From Humulus lupulus (Eukaryota > Streptophyta > Magnoliopsida > Rosales > Cannabaceae): DNA of 64,000 nucleotides. Made by a program: the position numbers and the translations under genes. Below the pieces are notes generated by a model. It made no database searches. It was not told the origin of the DNA and worked only from the letters and a program-made list of their open reading frames with translations. Location of the stretch: positions 211,299,948 to 211,363,947 of the forward strand of contig NC_084796.1 of NCBI RefSeq assembly GCF_963169125.1. Direction: 5' to 3'. Positions 34,215 through 46,462 of the stretch are shown one piece after another. The number at the start of each line of letters is the position of its first letter. Position 1 is the first letter of the stretch.

Positions 34215-36150
34215 AAAATATGTATATTGAGTGGATGGATATATTTTTTGAATGTATGATTGAATGATGGATCGTTAATTATATGGTGCTATTGGGTTAG
34301 AAATTTGAATTTCTAGATCTTGTGTAAGCCATAAAGGGCATAGGATTTTTGTAAATTTTATTCCTGAAATATGTATTTTGAAAATATATACACAAAGAAA
34401 AGAAGGACCCGAGCCACCAGCCACCAAGGCAGTGACCCAAGCCCCACGGCTGCATCACCTGTGCACGTGTGAGCCTAGAACCTCCCATCCTCATGCACGC
34501 CTAAGCCCCAGGCTCCCTGCCACCTCGCATGATCCCACGCAAGCCCTTCTGCCACCTGCGTGCGGTCCTACAAGCCTAGGCAACAACTTGTTGCATACGC
34601 TAATCCTGCCCGAGCCCCAGTCATGTTCGCTCTTGCCCCATACCGCAGCCACCTAGTCGTGAGCCATGCCAAGTCCTATTGGCTCTCATGGTGCCAGTCT
34701 AGGGCATCAATGTTGGTGCCTAAATCTAGATCCTATTTTTGTGTGAGTTATCTTTTATTTAATTAATTTTTAAATTATTTGAATTTAATAGTTCAAATAT
34801 CTTATTTTACTTTTATTAGAAAAATAAAATATCTTTTAGTTGGTTAAGATTTTATCTTAAGTTTAAATAATTATTTGAATTTGATTATTTAATTATTTAA
34901 ATTCAACCAATTTAAAAAAAATGACAAAAATGGTTATTTAATTAAAAGTTAGTTTTAATTAAATAAATTAGTTAGAAAGTTAGTTTCTAATTAATTAGGC
35001 GGGCCTAACAAATTCTTAAAAGTTTAGCAAGAAAGCCTAAAAGAGAGGAGAAACATTCTTGGAGTCCAGCAAACAACTTAAAGACTATTTTGTAATTTTA
35101 TTTCTATTTTTTCAAATGTTGTAAATTTAGAAATACCTAATAGTACTCGGTTCATCATTTATTATCTGTCTATTTATTTATTGTATTTATTTAAATAAAT
35201 GTTAAATTAATGTTTGATTGATAAGATGATCATGCATTAGTCAATTACATGTCATTCATGAAACCCCATATAGTTTTCATTAATCATGCATATTTTAGAA
35301 ACATGATTATTTAGGATTGTCTTAATTGTTTATGTGAATTGTTTTGGAGAAATCAATTGCATGTAAACTACTAAGTATTAAATTAATTAAAACTTGGTAA
35401 CTCACACCATAATAAACGCAATAGTTTTTTTAGGCCTTTAAGATAACCAACTTTATTTAAAAAGTGTTTTAGTAAAGTTAGATGAATGTAATGGGTAATT
35501 ATCTATATCACATTAATTGTAGAAACATGCTCTTTTATAATTAAATATATTTTATAATTAATTACATTCATAGGGTTATTAATAAACTAGTAATTAATTT
35601 AGAATTAATTGATTAGTTTGATAAAACACATTATTTCTAAAATAGTATGTGGGAGAAGGTGGACATCTCATTGTGACCTATGGTCTCCATTATTAGTACA
35701 ACACCATGAGATTTGAATAGGGCCTCGAGGCGACTTTGCTTTCGTCTCCCTAACGTAGGTTTCTAGACATATTAATATCAAGGTTGGCTTTTTACGAAGA
35801 TAGGAAGGAGTGATGTATTTTAGGCTTGACCGACCCTAAGGCGACACTCTCTAAGTGAAGTCATGAATTCCAAAATAATGGATTACACTTACAAAGAAGC
35901 AATTAAGCTTTTGAAGTGGATAATTGCATCTTGATCAAACCAGCGGTACTTTATTTTCAAAAGAGAAAATAAAGAGATATTTTGAGTTTTAAATAATAAA
36001 GATAAGATTGTCTTATAAGCTATCTGAATTTAACTTGACCAGCCCTAAGGTGGCACTTTATTTGTTGGGTAGTTTTATCGTGGAATAGTAAATGTTTATT
36101 TATGTGTTTCAATTGTTGCATTCATGCATCATATTTACTTTTTGAATAAT
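34215..36150 (+). other. Leader of a second Angela-like copia element
   Basis: AT-rich DNA with the landmarks of the leader at 3102-5577: a GC-rich, proline-coding stretch (34400-34690) where the first element has its GC tandem repeat, and GGGCCTCGAGGCGACTTTG at 35720. The 5' LTR is not in the window because the Tat-like element inserted into this leader. The frames at 34297-34766 are composition effects. Confidence 0.72.
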
Positions 36151-36985
36151 TGATATTTTTCAAATAGTAATATTATTGTATTTTTTTATTTTCAATCATA
36201 AAGTGTTGCCATCCAATTATTTTCCCACTATGTATCCGGCCATGCATCAAATGATTGATGATCATATAAGCAAAGTTAAACTTACTGAAGAGGATAAGGG
36301 AGGATGGATAAATTCAACTTTATTAGTTTTTTTGGCCAAAAATTTAAAACATATTTTTAATGAAAGATGAAATCCTTCTATGCCTTCATGGGATGCAAGG
36401 AAAGATAAACATGAAAATATGCTAATTGGATGAATCACATGGCAAGATTTATATTCTTATCACCATGGAAGAAAAATTGAGGAAAAAGTTCGAGGATATT
36501 GAATATGCTCATCATATGTGGGATGATGTCTATGAGGATATACAGACAAGACCACATTCTCAAAAAAGGTAAATATGATTTACCTTTACCTTAAGCTTAA
36601 TAGTGGATTATAATGTATCATTCAGGATCTTCAATTTAGAAACCACTAATCATATTTTGTTCATCTTTACAGACGCTTGAGCAATCAAGTGGAACTTGCA
36701 GATGGAGCCAAAAAGACTAGAAAGAAGAGAGAGAAAGCATCTAGTTCAAGAAATCATTAAATAAAGTCCTTTTATTTTAAAATTCTTTAGTTTTTATTAA
36801 AAGAAAACTTTATTGTTGTTTAAACAGTGTTTTAGTTTGTTTCTTTTAGTATTTTGAATTTTAATGCATGTATTGACTTTAGAATATTTTATTTATAATT
36901 TGATTATTCTTAATTTTTCTTTAGACATTCAAATGAATATTCAGACTTTAACACTTTCATTTATTGAAAAAATGCTAAATAACTC
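36150..36985 (+). pseudogene. Foreign gene-like segment replacing gag and protease
   Basis: In the intact relative, gag and protease (about 1.4 kb) lie between leader and integrase. Here about 0.8 kb of unrelated DNA occupies that interval. It has an open stretch 36176-36370 (from about 36231: MHQMIDDHISKVKLTEEDKG) and, after stops, an ATG in good context (ACCATGG, 36465). That ATG starts 35 codons (LRKKFEDIEYAHHMWDDVYE) ending at AG|GTAAAT (36569). An acceptor CTTTACAG|A (36672) rejoins the frame for 29 more codons, including KKTRKKREK and a stop at 36758, directly followed by AATAAA. Predicted product 63 residues; the family is not recognised. It could be a captured host-gene 3' end or a very degraded Gag. 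Confidence 0.45.
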
Positions 36986-39660
36986 ATAATTATTTAAAGT
37001 AGCAAAACTGCAAGGAAACAAAAGATAAAAAAATTTCAAATGAGGATGACACATATCTTTGGCATCTTAGACTTGATCATATAGCACTAGACACGATAAA
37101 CCAGTTAACAAAAGATGGACCTTTGAGAGAACTTAGAGTTGGAACTCTTCCGGTTTGTGAATCTTGTCTAGAAGGCAAAATGACCAAACATCCTTTCTTA
37201 GCGAAATGTAATAGAGCTAAAGAACCTTTGGTGCTTGTACATTGAAATGTCTATGGTCCAATCAATGTACAAGAAAGAGGTGGGAATGAGTACTTCGTCA
37301 CTTTCATTGAAGATTACTCAAGATATGGTCATACTTATCTAATGCATAGGAAATCTGAAACCTTTGGTAAGTTTCAAGAATTCAAAGCTGAGGCTGAGAA
37401 GCAATTAGGAAAGACTCTTAAAACACTTCTATCATATCAAGGTGGTGAATATTTGGATTTAGAATTCAAAGATTTCATGCTGGAGCATGGTATTCCATCC
37501 CAACTCACAGCACCTGGAACGCCACAACAAAATGGTGTTTCAGAAAGAAGAAACAAGATCTTGTTGGACACGGTCAGGTCTATGTTAAGCTACTTTTCAC
37601 TTCCTCTCATTATGGGGATAATCACTTCAAACGACGACTTACATTTTGAATGTGGTCTCATCTAAGACCACAAGCAAAACGTTACTGGAACTATGGAAAG
37701 GAAACATACCTAGTTTGCACCATTTCCGCAGTTAGGGCTGTCCTGCTCATGTTCTTAGCCTAACCAAGGGAAACTTGATTCAAGGTCTGAAGTATGCATT
37801 TTTATGGGCTATGCTCCGGAAACAAGAGGCGGTTACTTTATAGTCCCAAGGACCAAAAGGTATTTGTTTCTACAAATGTAACCTTCCTTGAAAACGATTA
37901 TATGAATAACTATAAATGTCGGAGCAAAGTAGTATTGGAGGAACTCACAGCTAATAAGATTCTATCACCTTTATTGCCATCATTAAATGATAAATGAAAA
38001 ATCGAGGAAACCACTATTCCTGAAAATGAAACCCCAGTGCAACATCGTAGTGGGAGAATTGTGAGACAACTTGTACACTATGAACATGAAGCACATGTCC
38101 TGGTTTCTGATACAGACAAGGACGATCCATTAACCTTCAAAGAGGCTATAAATAATATTGAAAAGGAAAAATGGCAAGCCATGAACCAAGAAATGGAATC
38201 TATGTATTCCAATTCTGTCTGGGAACTTGTAGACCCATTTGAAGATGCTCGACCCATTGAGTGTAAATGAATATACAAGAAGAAAATAGGTGTAGATGGC
38301 AAAGTGGAGACTTTCAAAGCAAGGCTAGTAGACAAAGGTTACACTCAGAGAGAAGGTGTTGATTATGAAGAAACATTTTCTCCTATGACCATGCTAAAAT
38401 CCATTCGCATCCTCTTATCCATAGCTGCCATGTATGATTATGAGATATGGCAGATGGACGTCAAGACAACATTCCTCAATGTCTATCTTGATGAAAGTAT
38501 CTATATGGTACAACCAAAAGGGTTCATCAAGAATAGGGAATATCAAAAGGTGTGTAAGTTGTTGAAATTCATTTATGGATTAAAGCAAGCATCTAGATCT
38601 TGGAATATCACCTTTGATGAAACAATTAAAACATATGGCTTTGAACGGAATGTCGACAAAGCATGTGTATATAAATATATCAAAGGAAAAGTGGTGGTTT
38701 TCTTAGTTCTTTATCTGGATGACATTCTCCTCATTGGCAACAATGTAGAGATACTGTCGAATGTAAAGAAGTGGTTATCCGAAAAGTTCCAAATGAAAAT
38801 TTTGGGCGAGGTGAGCTTTGTTCTCAGAATCCAAATCCTAAGGGATAGGAAGAACAAACTCTTGACACTTTCTCAAGCTAATTATATAGATAAAGTGCTT
38901 GAAAGGTTCTCTATGGATAATTCCAAGAAAGGTTAGTTACTGCCCAGACATGGAATTACTCTTTCTAAAGAGCAATGCCCAAAGACACCTCGGGAGGAAG
39001 ATGACATGAGAAAGTATCCCTATGCTTCAGCAGTTGGGAGTTTTATGTATGCTTATGTGTTGTTATCAATCAATTCTAGATTTTTAACACTGGATTGCAG
39101 TAAAGCACATTCTCAAGTATCTTAGGAGAACGAGAGATTATATGCTTGTATATTTAGGGGGTGAGTTAAATCCTACTGGATACACTTATTCTGATTTCCA
39201 ATTAGACAAAGATAGTCGTAAGCCGACATCTGGGTCAGTGTTCACTCTTGGTGGAGGACTGGTAGTCTGAAGAAGTATTAAACAATCCAGTATTGTAGAT
39301 TCAACCATGGAAGCCGAGTATATAGCGGCTTGTGAAGTAGCTAAGGAAGCAGTTTGGTTGAGGAAGTTCTACACTGATCTAAAAGTAGTTCCAGATATGG
39401 ATAAGCCACTAATCCTATACCGTGACAATAGTGGAGCATTGGCTAACTCCAAAGAACCTAGAAGCCACAAGAGAGGAAAGAATATAGAAAGGAAATACCA
39501 GCTGGTTAAAGAGATTGTACACCAAGGTGATGTGGCTGTTATGAATATATCGTCAGAATAGAACATGGCGGACCCGTTTACCAAGACACTTCCTGCAAAG
39601 TCGTTTATGGGTCATGTATGCAACATGGGATTAAGGGAGATGCCTTACTTGCTCTGAGGT
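36986..39660 (+). pseudogene. Second Angela-like copia pol, heavily damaged
   Basis: Integrase from the zinc motif ([20 protein letters not shown], about 37059-37190) through the core (37342-37665: second Asp position reads SYQGGEY instead of SDRGGEY; Glu in NGVSERRNK), then RT (38304-38936, LYLDDILLIGNN where YVDD is expected) and RNase H (39307-39561, TMEAEYIA). At least two frameshifts (near 37665-37794 and 38936-39307) and stops at 38268, 38934 and 39559 disrupt it. It aligns with the pol at 6600-9357. Gag and protease are absent (see 36150-36985). Confidence 0.88.
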
Positions 39661-39672
39661 AAAGTAGGAGAT

Positions 39673-40115
39673 TGTTAGGATTAATGCCCTAAAAGCATGT
39701 AAAGACATTTTATAGATTAAATAAAAGTACAATTTTATTATAGTTGAATGTTATAATTAAAATTTGAATAATTTATATGAATATCAAGAAAATTTCATAT
39801 TCATTTATGAGGATATGATCTTGTATTAGTACAAGAAAATTAAGATCATACATAATGAATAAAATAGTCAGTAGCATATTAAAGTAAAGAATCTTTAATG
39901 AATGGTTACTAGTATGACTTACTAAGCATACGGAATGCAAGTGATCTAGATTCAGATCGTTGATTTAAAAAAAATATTCGTGGACTTTTGATAGGCTACA
40001 AAAGGTAATATCTAATCTATTTGTGTTTAATTTAATATATCTATATATGTATGATCCTGACTGATATTAATAATTTTTTTAAAAGAACACATTCTCCAGC
40101 GAAATCTGATTTTCA
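39673..40115 (+). repeat. 3' LTR of the second Angela-like element, truncated
   Basis: TGTTAGGATTAATGCCC follows the purine tract AAAGTAGGAGA, in the same position as the LTR at 9382. Only about 440 bp remain before LINE sequence begins near 40118. Confidence 0.75.
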
Positions 40116-40117
40116 TA

Positions 40118-41282
40118 TTTAATACCAAATATTATGTGAATAAGGGGTTTTTGGAAGCCAATAGTAGTGCGTATAGTTCGGTTATTTGGAGAAGCATTTT
40201 GTGGGGTCGAGAAGTGATTAAACAAGGAGTGAGATGGTGTATACGTAATAGTGCCTCTGTTAGAATTAATGAGGATTGTTGGCTGCCTCGTTCTAAGTCT
40301 TTCTCTCTGTGCTCTAACGCTTTAGTTCCTCAATGGGCAATGGTTGGTTCTCTATTTACTGAAAAGGAGATTGGAATATAGAACAAATGTCTCAAGTATT
40401 TCATAAGGATAATATCCCTTGGATCCTTTGCATTGTTTCGAGTAATTCGAATTATCATGATGATTTGTACTAGAGTTTTACTAAAGATGAGAGATATACA
40501 GTGAATAGCGGATATAAAGTGGCGGGAAGCTTGTTGGATGAAGCTGAGAGTTTGAACTTTGATCAAATAATGGGTTGGTGGAAAAATCTTTGGCACCTTG
40601 ATTTACCTCCGAAAGTGAAGACCTTCTGGTGGAGAGTGTGCAACAATTGGCTTCCTGTCCAAGATAACCTCAATAAAAAAAGGTATGGACATTTCTAATA
40701 ATTGTTTTCGGTATCATTGTAGATCTGAAATTGTTGCTCATGCTTTTTGGGAGTGTAAAGGAGTTAAGAAAATTTGGCAATCTCTCAATTTATATCATCA
40801 CTTCTCCATTCACTATCTCGATCCTTTTGATTTTTCCTTGAAAGTTTGGCCTAGTCGCTCTAAGCAAGACTTTCTGGTCATTTGTATCATCTCTTGGGCG
40901 GTGTGGAATAAAAGGAACAAGCATCTTCACCATCTTGTTGTGCCTAATGATTGAACCTGTTTTTTTTTTTTTTTTTCAAATTTTGCAAAAAATTAGATTT
41001 TCAGGTTGCGGATTAGCGGGTTGTACGAGTTTTTTGGGTTAAATGTTCATCCCTATCTCTTGCTAGGCTTATTCGGATATACTATGATGCCTCTATTCAT
41101 TAAGTTTCCATTGGCTGCAGGTTAGGAATTGTTGCTAGAGATGATTGGGGTAAGGTGGTAGCTTCTCAGGCTACTTAACAACTGGGTTACTTTCAGTTGA
41201 ATTGGCTGAAACTCTAGCTGTTTAGTTGAGCAGGTTGCCATTGGCCTCTTCATTTGGTCTGCAAAATTTCCAGCTTTCTTCT
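40118..41282 (+). pseudogene. L1-type LINE, zf-RVT and start of RNase H
   Basis: From about 40127 the plus strand encodes the post-RT region of plant L1 elements: FLEANSSAYSSVIWRSILWG, then WKNLWHLDLPPKVKTFWWRV with NNWLPVQDNL (zf-RVT core, 40586-40670). After a frameshift come CRSEIVAHAFWECKG (zinc-binding C/H residues) and VWNKRNK. A poly-T tract (40960-40976) interrupts. The RNase H fold starts at about 41075 (YYDASIH, GIVARDDWGKVV) and is cut at 41282 by the Tork-like element. The 5' three quarters are missing, as is usual for LINE copies. Confidence 0.87.
40960..41060. other. Poly-T tract and unrelated short insert
   Basis: Seventeen T residues followed by about 85 bp that do not continue the LINE reading frame. 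Its reverse complement begins TAGGGATGAACA, a start often seen in small hAT-type elements, but no target duplication is clear. Confidence 0.3.
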
Positions 41283-41797
41283 TGTTGGAGAATTAGCTCA
41301 CAAAACAGATGGCCATGACAGCAATTTATTCTTTTTAGTCATTCAATTGGTTAGTTAGCTATTCTCTCAGCTCAACTAACTCAATGTCTATAAATAGTCA
41401 TCAGCACACCATCTCGGGGAGATATCTCAGCACTAAGAATTGTCTCTCTCTCTGTCTTAGAATTTTTTTTCTCTTCTTCTCAAAGTGTAATTATCTGTGA
41501 GTGAAAGGAGGGTTGTACAGGTCCCTTGTGTATCTGATCAAGGGTACCTCAGGTGAGGATTTTGTAATTGGTGTAATGTACCATTGATGAGAGTAGTGAG
41601 TTCAAGAACTCTGATTGTAATGTGCTGATGATCAATAAAGAATTCATTCTTGCTGCCATTTGAATTTTGAGCTAAGTTCCATTTCTTTGTTTATTTTCTG
41701 GTTTAAGTTTTTAATTCCAATTCATGTTTGAATATCTGGTTCTTATGAGCTGTTATTGATCATAACAGCAAATTAAATGTGAATCAAATTCACATCA
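41283..41797 (+). repeat. 5' LTR of the Tork-like element
   Basis: 515 bp with a TATA box CTATAAATAG at 41388 and AATAAAG at 41635, consistent with promoter and poly(A) signal in a short LTR. Confidence 0.95.
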
Positions 41798-41909
41798 AAT
41801 GGTATCATAGCTACAGGTTCCAAGAAGAGGTTTCAAGATCCGCATTCAAACCTTCAAGAACCACATTCAAACTTTCAAGATTCATATCGAACTTTCAAGA
41901 ATCAAGACT

Positions 41910-44900
41910 GTGATGGCTACAACCCGATTTGAGGTGGACAAATTCAATGGCTCGAATGATTTTAGCTTGTGGAGGATCAAGATGAAGGCTTTTCTGGTTC
42001 ATCAAGGTATATTAGAGGCTTTAGATGATGAAGAAATGAGTCTCATTGAAGACAAGAAGAAGAAGACTGAAATTGAGGCAAAGGCACACAGTGCCATTCT
42101 CCTCAGTCTTGGAGATGAAGTGTTGAGAGAGGTATCAGATGAGGAGAAAGCCCTTGGGCTCTGGAACAAGCTGTCCTCCATCTATATGAAGAAATCGCTT
42201 GCAAACAAGCTGTACCTCAAGAAGAGACTTTATACACTTCGGATGGATGAAACCAGAGAACTGAGGAAACATCTAGATGACTTTAACAAGATCATACTTG
42301 ATCTTAACAATCTTGGTGTGAAGATTGATGATGAAGACCAGGCTATTATATTGCTCAGCTCGTTGCCCAAGATGTATGAGCATTTTGTAGACACAATACT
42401 GTATGGAAAGGATACTCTAACCATGACAGAAGTGAAGGTTGCTCTTAACTCCAAGGAGATTCAGAAGAAAGGAGATGAAAGAGGAGAGAGTAGTGGAAAA
42501 GGTTTGCTGATTATTAAAGGAAAGTATCACAAGAAGGAATTCAAGGGAAACCATAATTCAAATGGGTACAAGGGAAACCAGTCAAAGTCAAACACAAGAA
42601 ACTTCACAGGGGGCTCAAACTCTAGAGGAACTACAGGAAAGTAGTGCTTTTATTGCAAGAAAGAAGGGCACTTTAGAGATGAATGCCTGGCCTTGAAGGA
42701 AAAGTTAAAGAGGGACAATAATCAAGGGAAGAACAAGAAACAAGGAGAAGCTGATATTGCAGATGGATATGAGTCTGCTGGTGTTCTTGTTGCTTCAAGC
42801 TCAGATTCAAGTGGAGAATGGATCATGGACTCAGGGTGCTCATTCCATATGACACCAAATAAAAATTTGTTTGACACATTCACAGAAGAACACAATGGAA
42901 CAGTGTTATTAGGCAACAACAAGGCTTGCAATATCAAGGGTATCGAGATCATTAGAATCAAGGCTCATGATGGCAAAATTAGAACTCTACATCAGGTTAG
43001 ATTTGTACCTGAACTTAAAAGAAATTTGTTATCCATTGGTATGTTTGACAAACTTGGATACTCAGTAAATGTTGATGATGGTGTGATGAGAGTTACCCAA
43101 GGATCATAGGTCATGATGAAAGGGAAGCTGAATAATGGCCTATACTTTTTGGAAGGAGAAACAGTGACAGGTTGTGCTACACCTGCTGTTAGTACAAATG
43201 TTAGTCAAACAAGATTATGGCATCTCAGACTCGGTCATGTAAGCCAAAGGGGACTTGAAGAACTTGATAAGCAAGGTCTATTCAAGGAAAAGTTGAAGGA
43301 AAAGCTAGAATTTTGTGATGAGTGTGTTTTGGGGAAGGCATGCAGAATTAAATTTAGCAAAGGTGAGCACACCACCACAGAAAGACTAGCCTATGTTCAT
43401 TCAGATCTATGGGGGCCATCTAGGATTCCTACTATGGGTGGAGCCTATTATTTCCTAAGCATAATAGATGATTACAACAGAAAAGTGTGGGTGTATCTGT
43501 TGGAAAATAAAAGTCAAGCATTTAATACCTTTGTCAATTGGAAGAAATTGTTGGAGAACCAAACAGGGAACAAAATCAAAGTCTTGAGAACAGACAATGG
43601 ATTAGAATTCTGTTCAGACGAGTTCAAAAATTTCTGTACCAAATAAGGAATTCTGAGACACAAGACAGTGATTAAGACACCCCAACAGAATGGCTTGGCT
43701 GAGAGGATGAATAGAACACTGCTTGAGAGGGTGAGATGCTTGCTTCTAGGTGCTGGTTTGACTAGAAAATTATGGGGAGAAGCACTTAACACAGCATGTT
43801 ACCTGATAAATAGATGCCCATCAGTAGAAAATCATTTCAAGACACCCCAGGAGCTTTGGACAGGAAAGTTACCAAAATTTGACCATTTGAGAGTGTTTGG
43901 ATGCACGGCTTATGTGCATATCAGACAAGATAAATTGCAGCCAAGGGCACTTAAGTGCATGTTCCTTGGATATCCTGAAGGAGTCAAGGGCTACAAGGTT
44001 TGGTGCCTTGAAGAAGGACACAAGAAATGTATGATCATCAGAGATGTGGCTTTTAAAGAAGATGAGATGCCTATGAAGACTAAAGTTACATCTGAAAATA
44101 ATAAAACTGATCAAAGAGAGAATGTTCAGTTTGAGGTGGATCAAGCAGGAGTGTCATTACCAAGAAATTATAATGACAAAGAATCAAGTGAAGAAGAAAA
44201 AACTCAAGATAATCTCAACAACTACCAGTTAGCCAGAGATAGAGAAAGAAGGGAGAGCAGGCCACCAAACAGGTTCGGCTATGCTGATTTTATTGCTTAT
44301 GCTCTAACTGTAGCAGAAGAGGTTGAAAGGTCAGAACCTACAAGTTACCAAGAAGCTATTATGAGCAAGGATGGAGCTGTCTGGCTACAAGCAATACAAG
44401 AAGAAATGATGTCTCTGCTGAAGAACAAGACCTGGATTATAGTTAAGAAACCAGAAAGGCAGAAAATGGTAGGCTGCAAGTGGAATTTTAAATTAAAAGA
44501 AGGGACTCATGGAACAGAGAGTGCAAGGTATAAGGCAAGACTAGTTACCAAGGGATTCACATAGAAAGAAGGTGTGGATTTCAATGAAATTTTCGCACCT
44601 GTGGTCAAGCAAACTTCCATAAGAACTATGATGGCAAAGGCAGCAAAATATGGCTTGGAAATTGACCAAATGGATGTTAGAACAGCCTTCTTACATGGGG
44701 AATTAGAAGAAAAGGTGTATATGCAACAACCAGAAGGATTTGAAAATGGAAATTCAGATGAGGTTTGCCTACTAAAGAAGTCTTTGTATGGTCTTAAGCA
44801 AGCCCCAAGGCAATGGAATTTGAGATTTGACTCTCATATGATCAAAATTGGTTTCAGCAAAAGTAAGTATGATTCATGTGTTTATTTTAATAATCATATT

Positions 44901-45884
44901 TACTTGTTGTTGTATGTAGATGATATTTTGATCATTGGAAAAAATAGACTAAGAATAGATGAACTGAAAAGAAAACTCAGTGATGAGTTTGAAATGAAGG
45001 ACTTAGGGGCTGCTAAGAAAATCCTAGGGATTGACATCAAAAGACCTAGTGCAAACACTATAACTCTGTCTCAGACAGGGTACCTTCAGAAGTTATTAGA
45101 CAAGTTTGGGATGAACAAATGCAAGGCTATTTCAACACCTCTTGCTCAACATTTCAAACTATCTACATCTCAGTCCCCAACCACTGATGCAGAAAAGATA
45201 AAGATGAGTAAAATTCCCTATGCAAGTTGTGTAGGGAGTTTGATGTACTCAATGGTATGCACTAGACCTGATCTAGCTCATGCTATGAGTGTGGTCAGCA
45301 GATACATCTCAGATCCAGGATCTGAACATTGGGAAGCTTTGAAGTGGATCATGAGGTATATAAAGGGGACCCTAAACACTAGTATAGTGTTCAACAATGA
45401 CAGCCAATACAAGGAAGAGGTTACTGGCTATGTTGATTCAGATTTTGCAGCAAATATTGACACAAGGAGGAGCTGTACAGGGTATGTCTTCACTGTTCTA
45501 GGAGGTTGTGTCAGTTGGAAATCAAACCTATAGAAAGTTGTGGCTTTGTCTTCCACAGAAGCTGAGTATATGGCTGCAACTGAAGCCATCAAGGAGGCAC
45601 TATGGCTAAAGGGTTTGACCAGTGAGTTGGGGTTCAATTCAGAAGACATAACAGTTCATTGTGATAATCAAAGTGCTCTACATCTAATGAAAAATCCAAT
45701 GTTTCATGAGAGGTCAAAGCACATTGATATCAAACTACATTTCATCAGAGATGTGGTGCTCTCAAAACAGGTTCAAGTTACAAAGATCTGCACTCATGAC
45801 AATCCTGCAGATATGTTTACTAAGAGTGTCTCCAAAGACAAGTTTAATCATTGCTTGAACCTGTTGAACATTCAAGGCTGCTAA
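41910..45884 (+). pseudogene. Tork-like gag-pol polyprotein with five in-frame stops
   Basis: A single frame of 1325 codons. Gag starts MMATTRFEVDKFNGSNDFSL, with the UBN2-type core to about 42480, then the CCHC knuckle CFYCKKEGHFRDEC (42645-42686), protease WIMDSGCSF with intact DSG (42828-42836), integrase (HLRLGH and CDEC zinc motif, HSDLWGP, RTDNGLEF, NGLAERMN), RT with YVDD (44913-44924) and RNase H (STEAEYMAA). The stops are TAG 42642, TAG 43107, TAA 43644, TAG 44562 and TAG 45531. There is no frameshift and all catalytic residues I can locate are kept. This resembles the TNT1-type proteins closely. Confidence 0.95.
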
Positions 45885-45939
45885 GCCTTGTCATTCATGT
45901 TATTTTTATCTGTTTTACTGAACTAATTCAGGTGGAAAT

Positions 45940-46462
45940 GTTGGAGAATTAGCTCACAAAACAGAATGGCCGTGTCAGCAATTTATTCTTTTTAGTCATT
46001 CAATTGGTTAGTTAGCTATTCTCTCAACTCAACTAACTCAATGTCTATAAATAGTCATCAGCACACCATCTCGGGGAGATATCTCAGCACTAAGAATTGT
46101 CTCTCTCTCTGTCTTAGAATTTTTTCTCTCTTCTTCTCAAAGTGTAATTTTCTATGAGTGAAAGGAGGGTTGTACAGGTCCCTTGTGTATCTGATCAAGG
46201 GTACCTCAGGTGAGGATTTTGTAATTGGTGTAATGTACCATTGATGAGAGTAGTGAGTTCAAGAACTCTGATTGTAATGTGCTGATGATCAATAAAGAAT
46301 TCATTCTTGCTGCCATTTGAATTTCGAGCTAAGTTCCATTTCTTTGTTTATTTTCTGGTTTAAGTTTTTAATTCCAATTCATGTTTGAATGTCTGGTTCT
46401 TATGAGCTGTTATTGATCATAACAGCAAATTAAAAAATTAAATGTGAATCAAATTCACATCA
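45940..46462 (+). repeat. 3' LTR of the Tork-like element
   Basis: 523 bp; same as the 5' LTR apart from scattered substitutions, a 1-bp indel near 45965 and an 8-bp duplication in the AAATTA stretch near 46432. Confidence 0.95.

Larger units (their letters stand above)
41283..46462 (+). mobile_element. Tork-like (TNT1-type) Ty1/copia retrotransposon, complete
   Basis: 5180 bp with LTRs at 41283-41797 and 45940-46462 (TGTTGGAG...CACATCA) and a perfect duplication CTTCT (41278-41282 and 46463-46467) in the RNase H region of a LINE. Primer site TGGTATCATAGC at 41800, leader of about 100 bp, one long gag-pol frame, and purine tract AGGTGGAAA before the 3' LTR. Hand count finds about eight substitutions and two small indels between LTRs (roughly 1.6%), suggesting about 0.6 million years at 1.3e-8 per site per year. 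Confidence 0.95.

Noticed and set aside
34378..34766. Proline-rich ORFs
   Set aside because: GC-rich leader of the second Angela-like element; composition effect as at 3371-3488.
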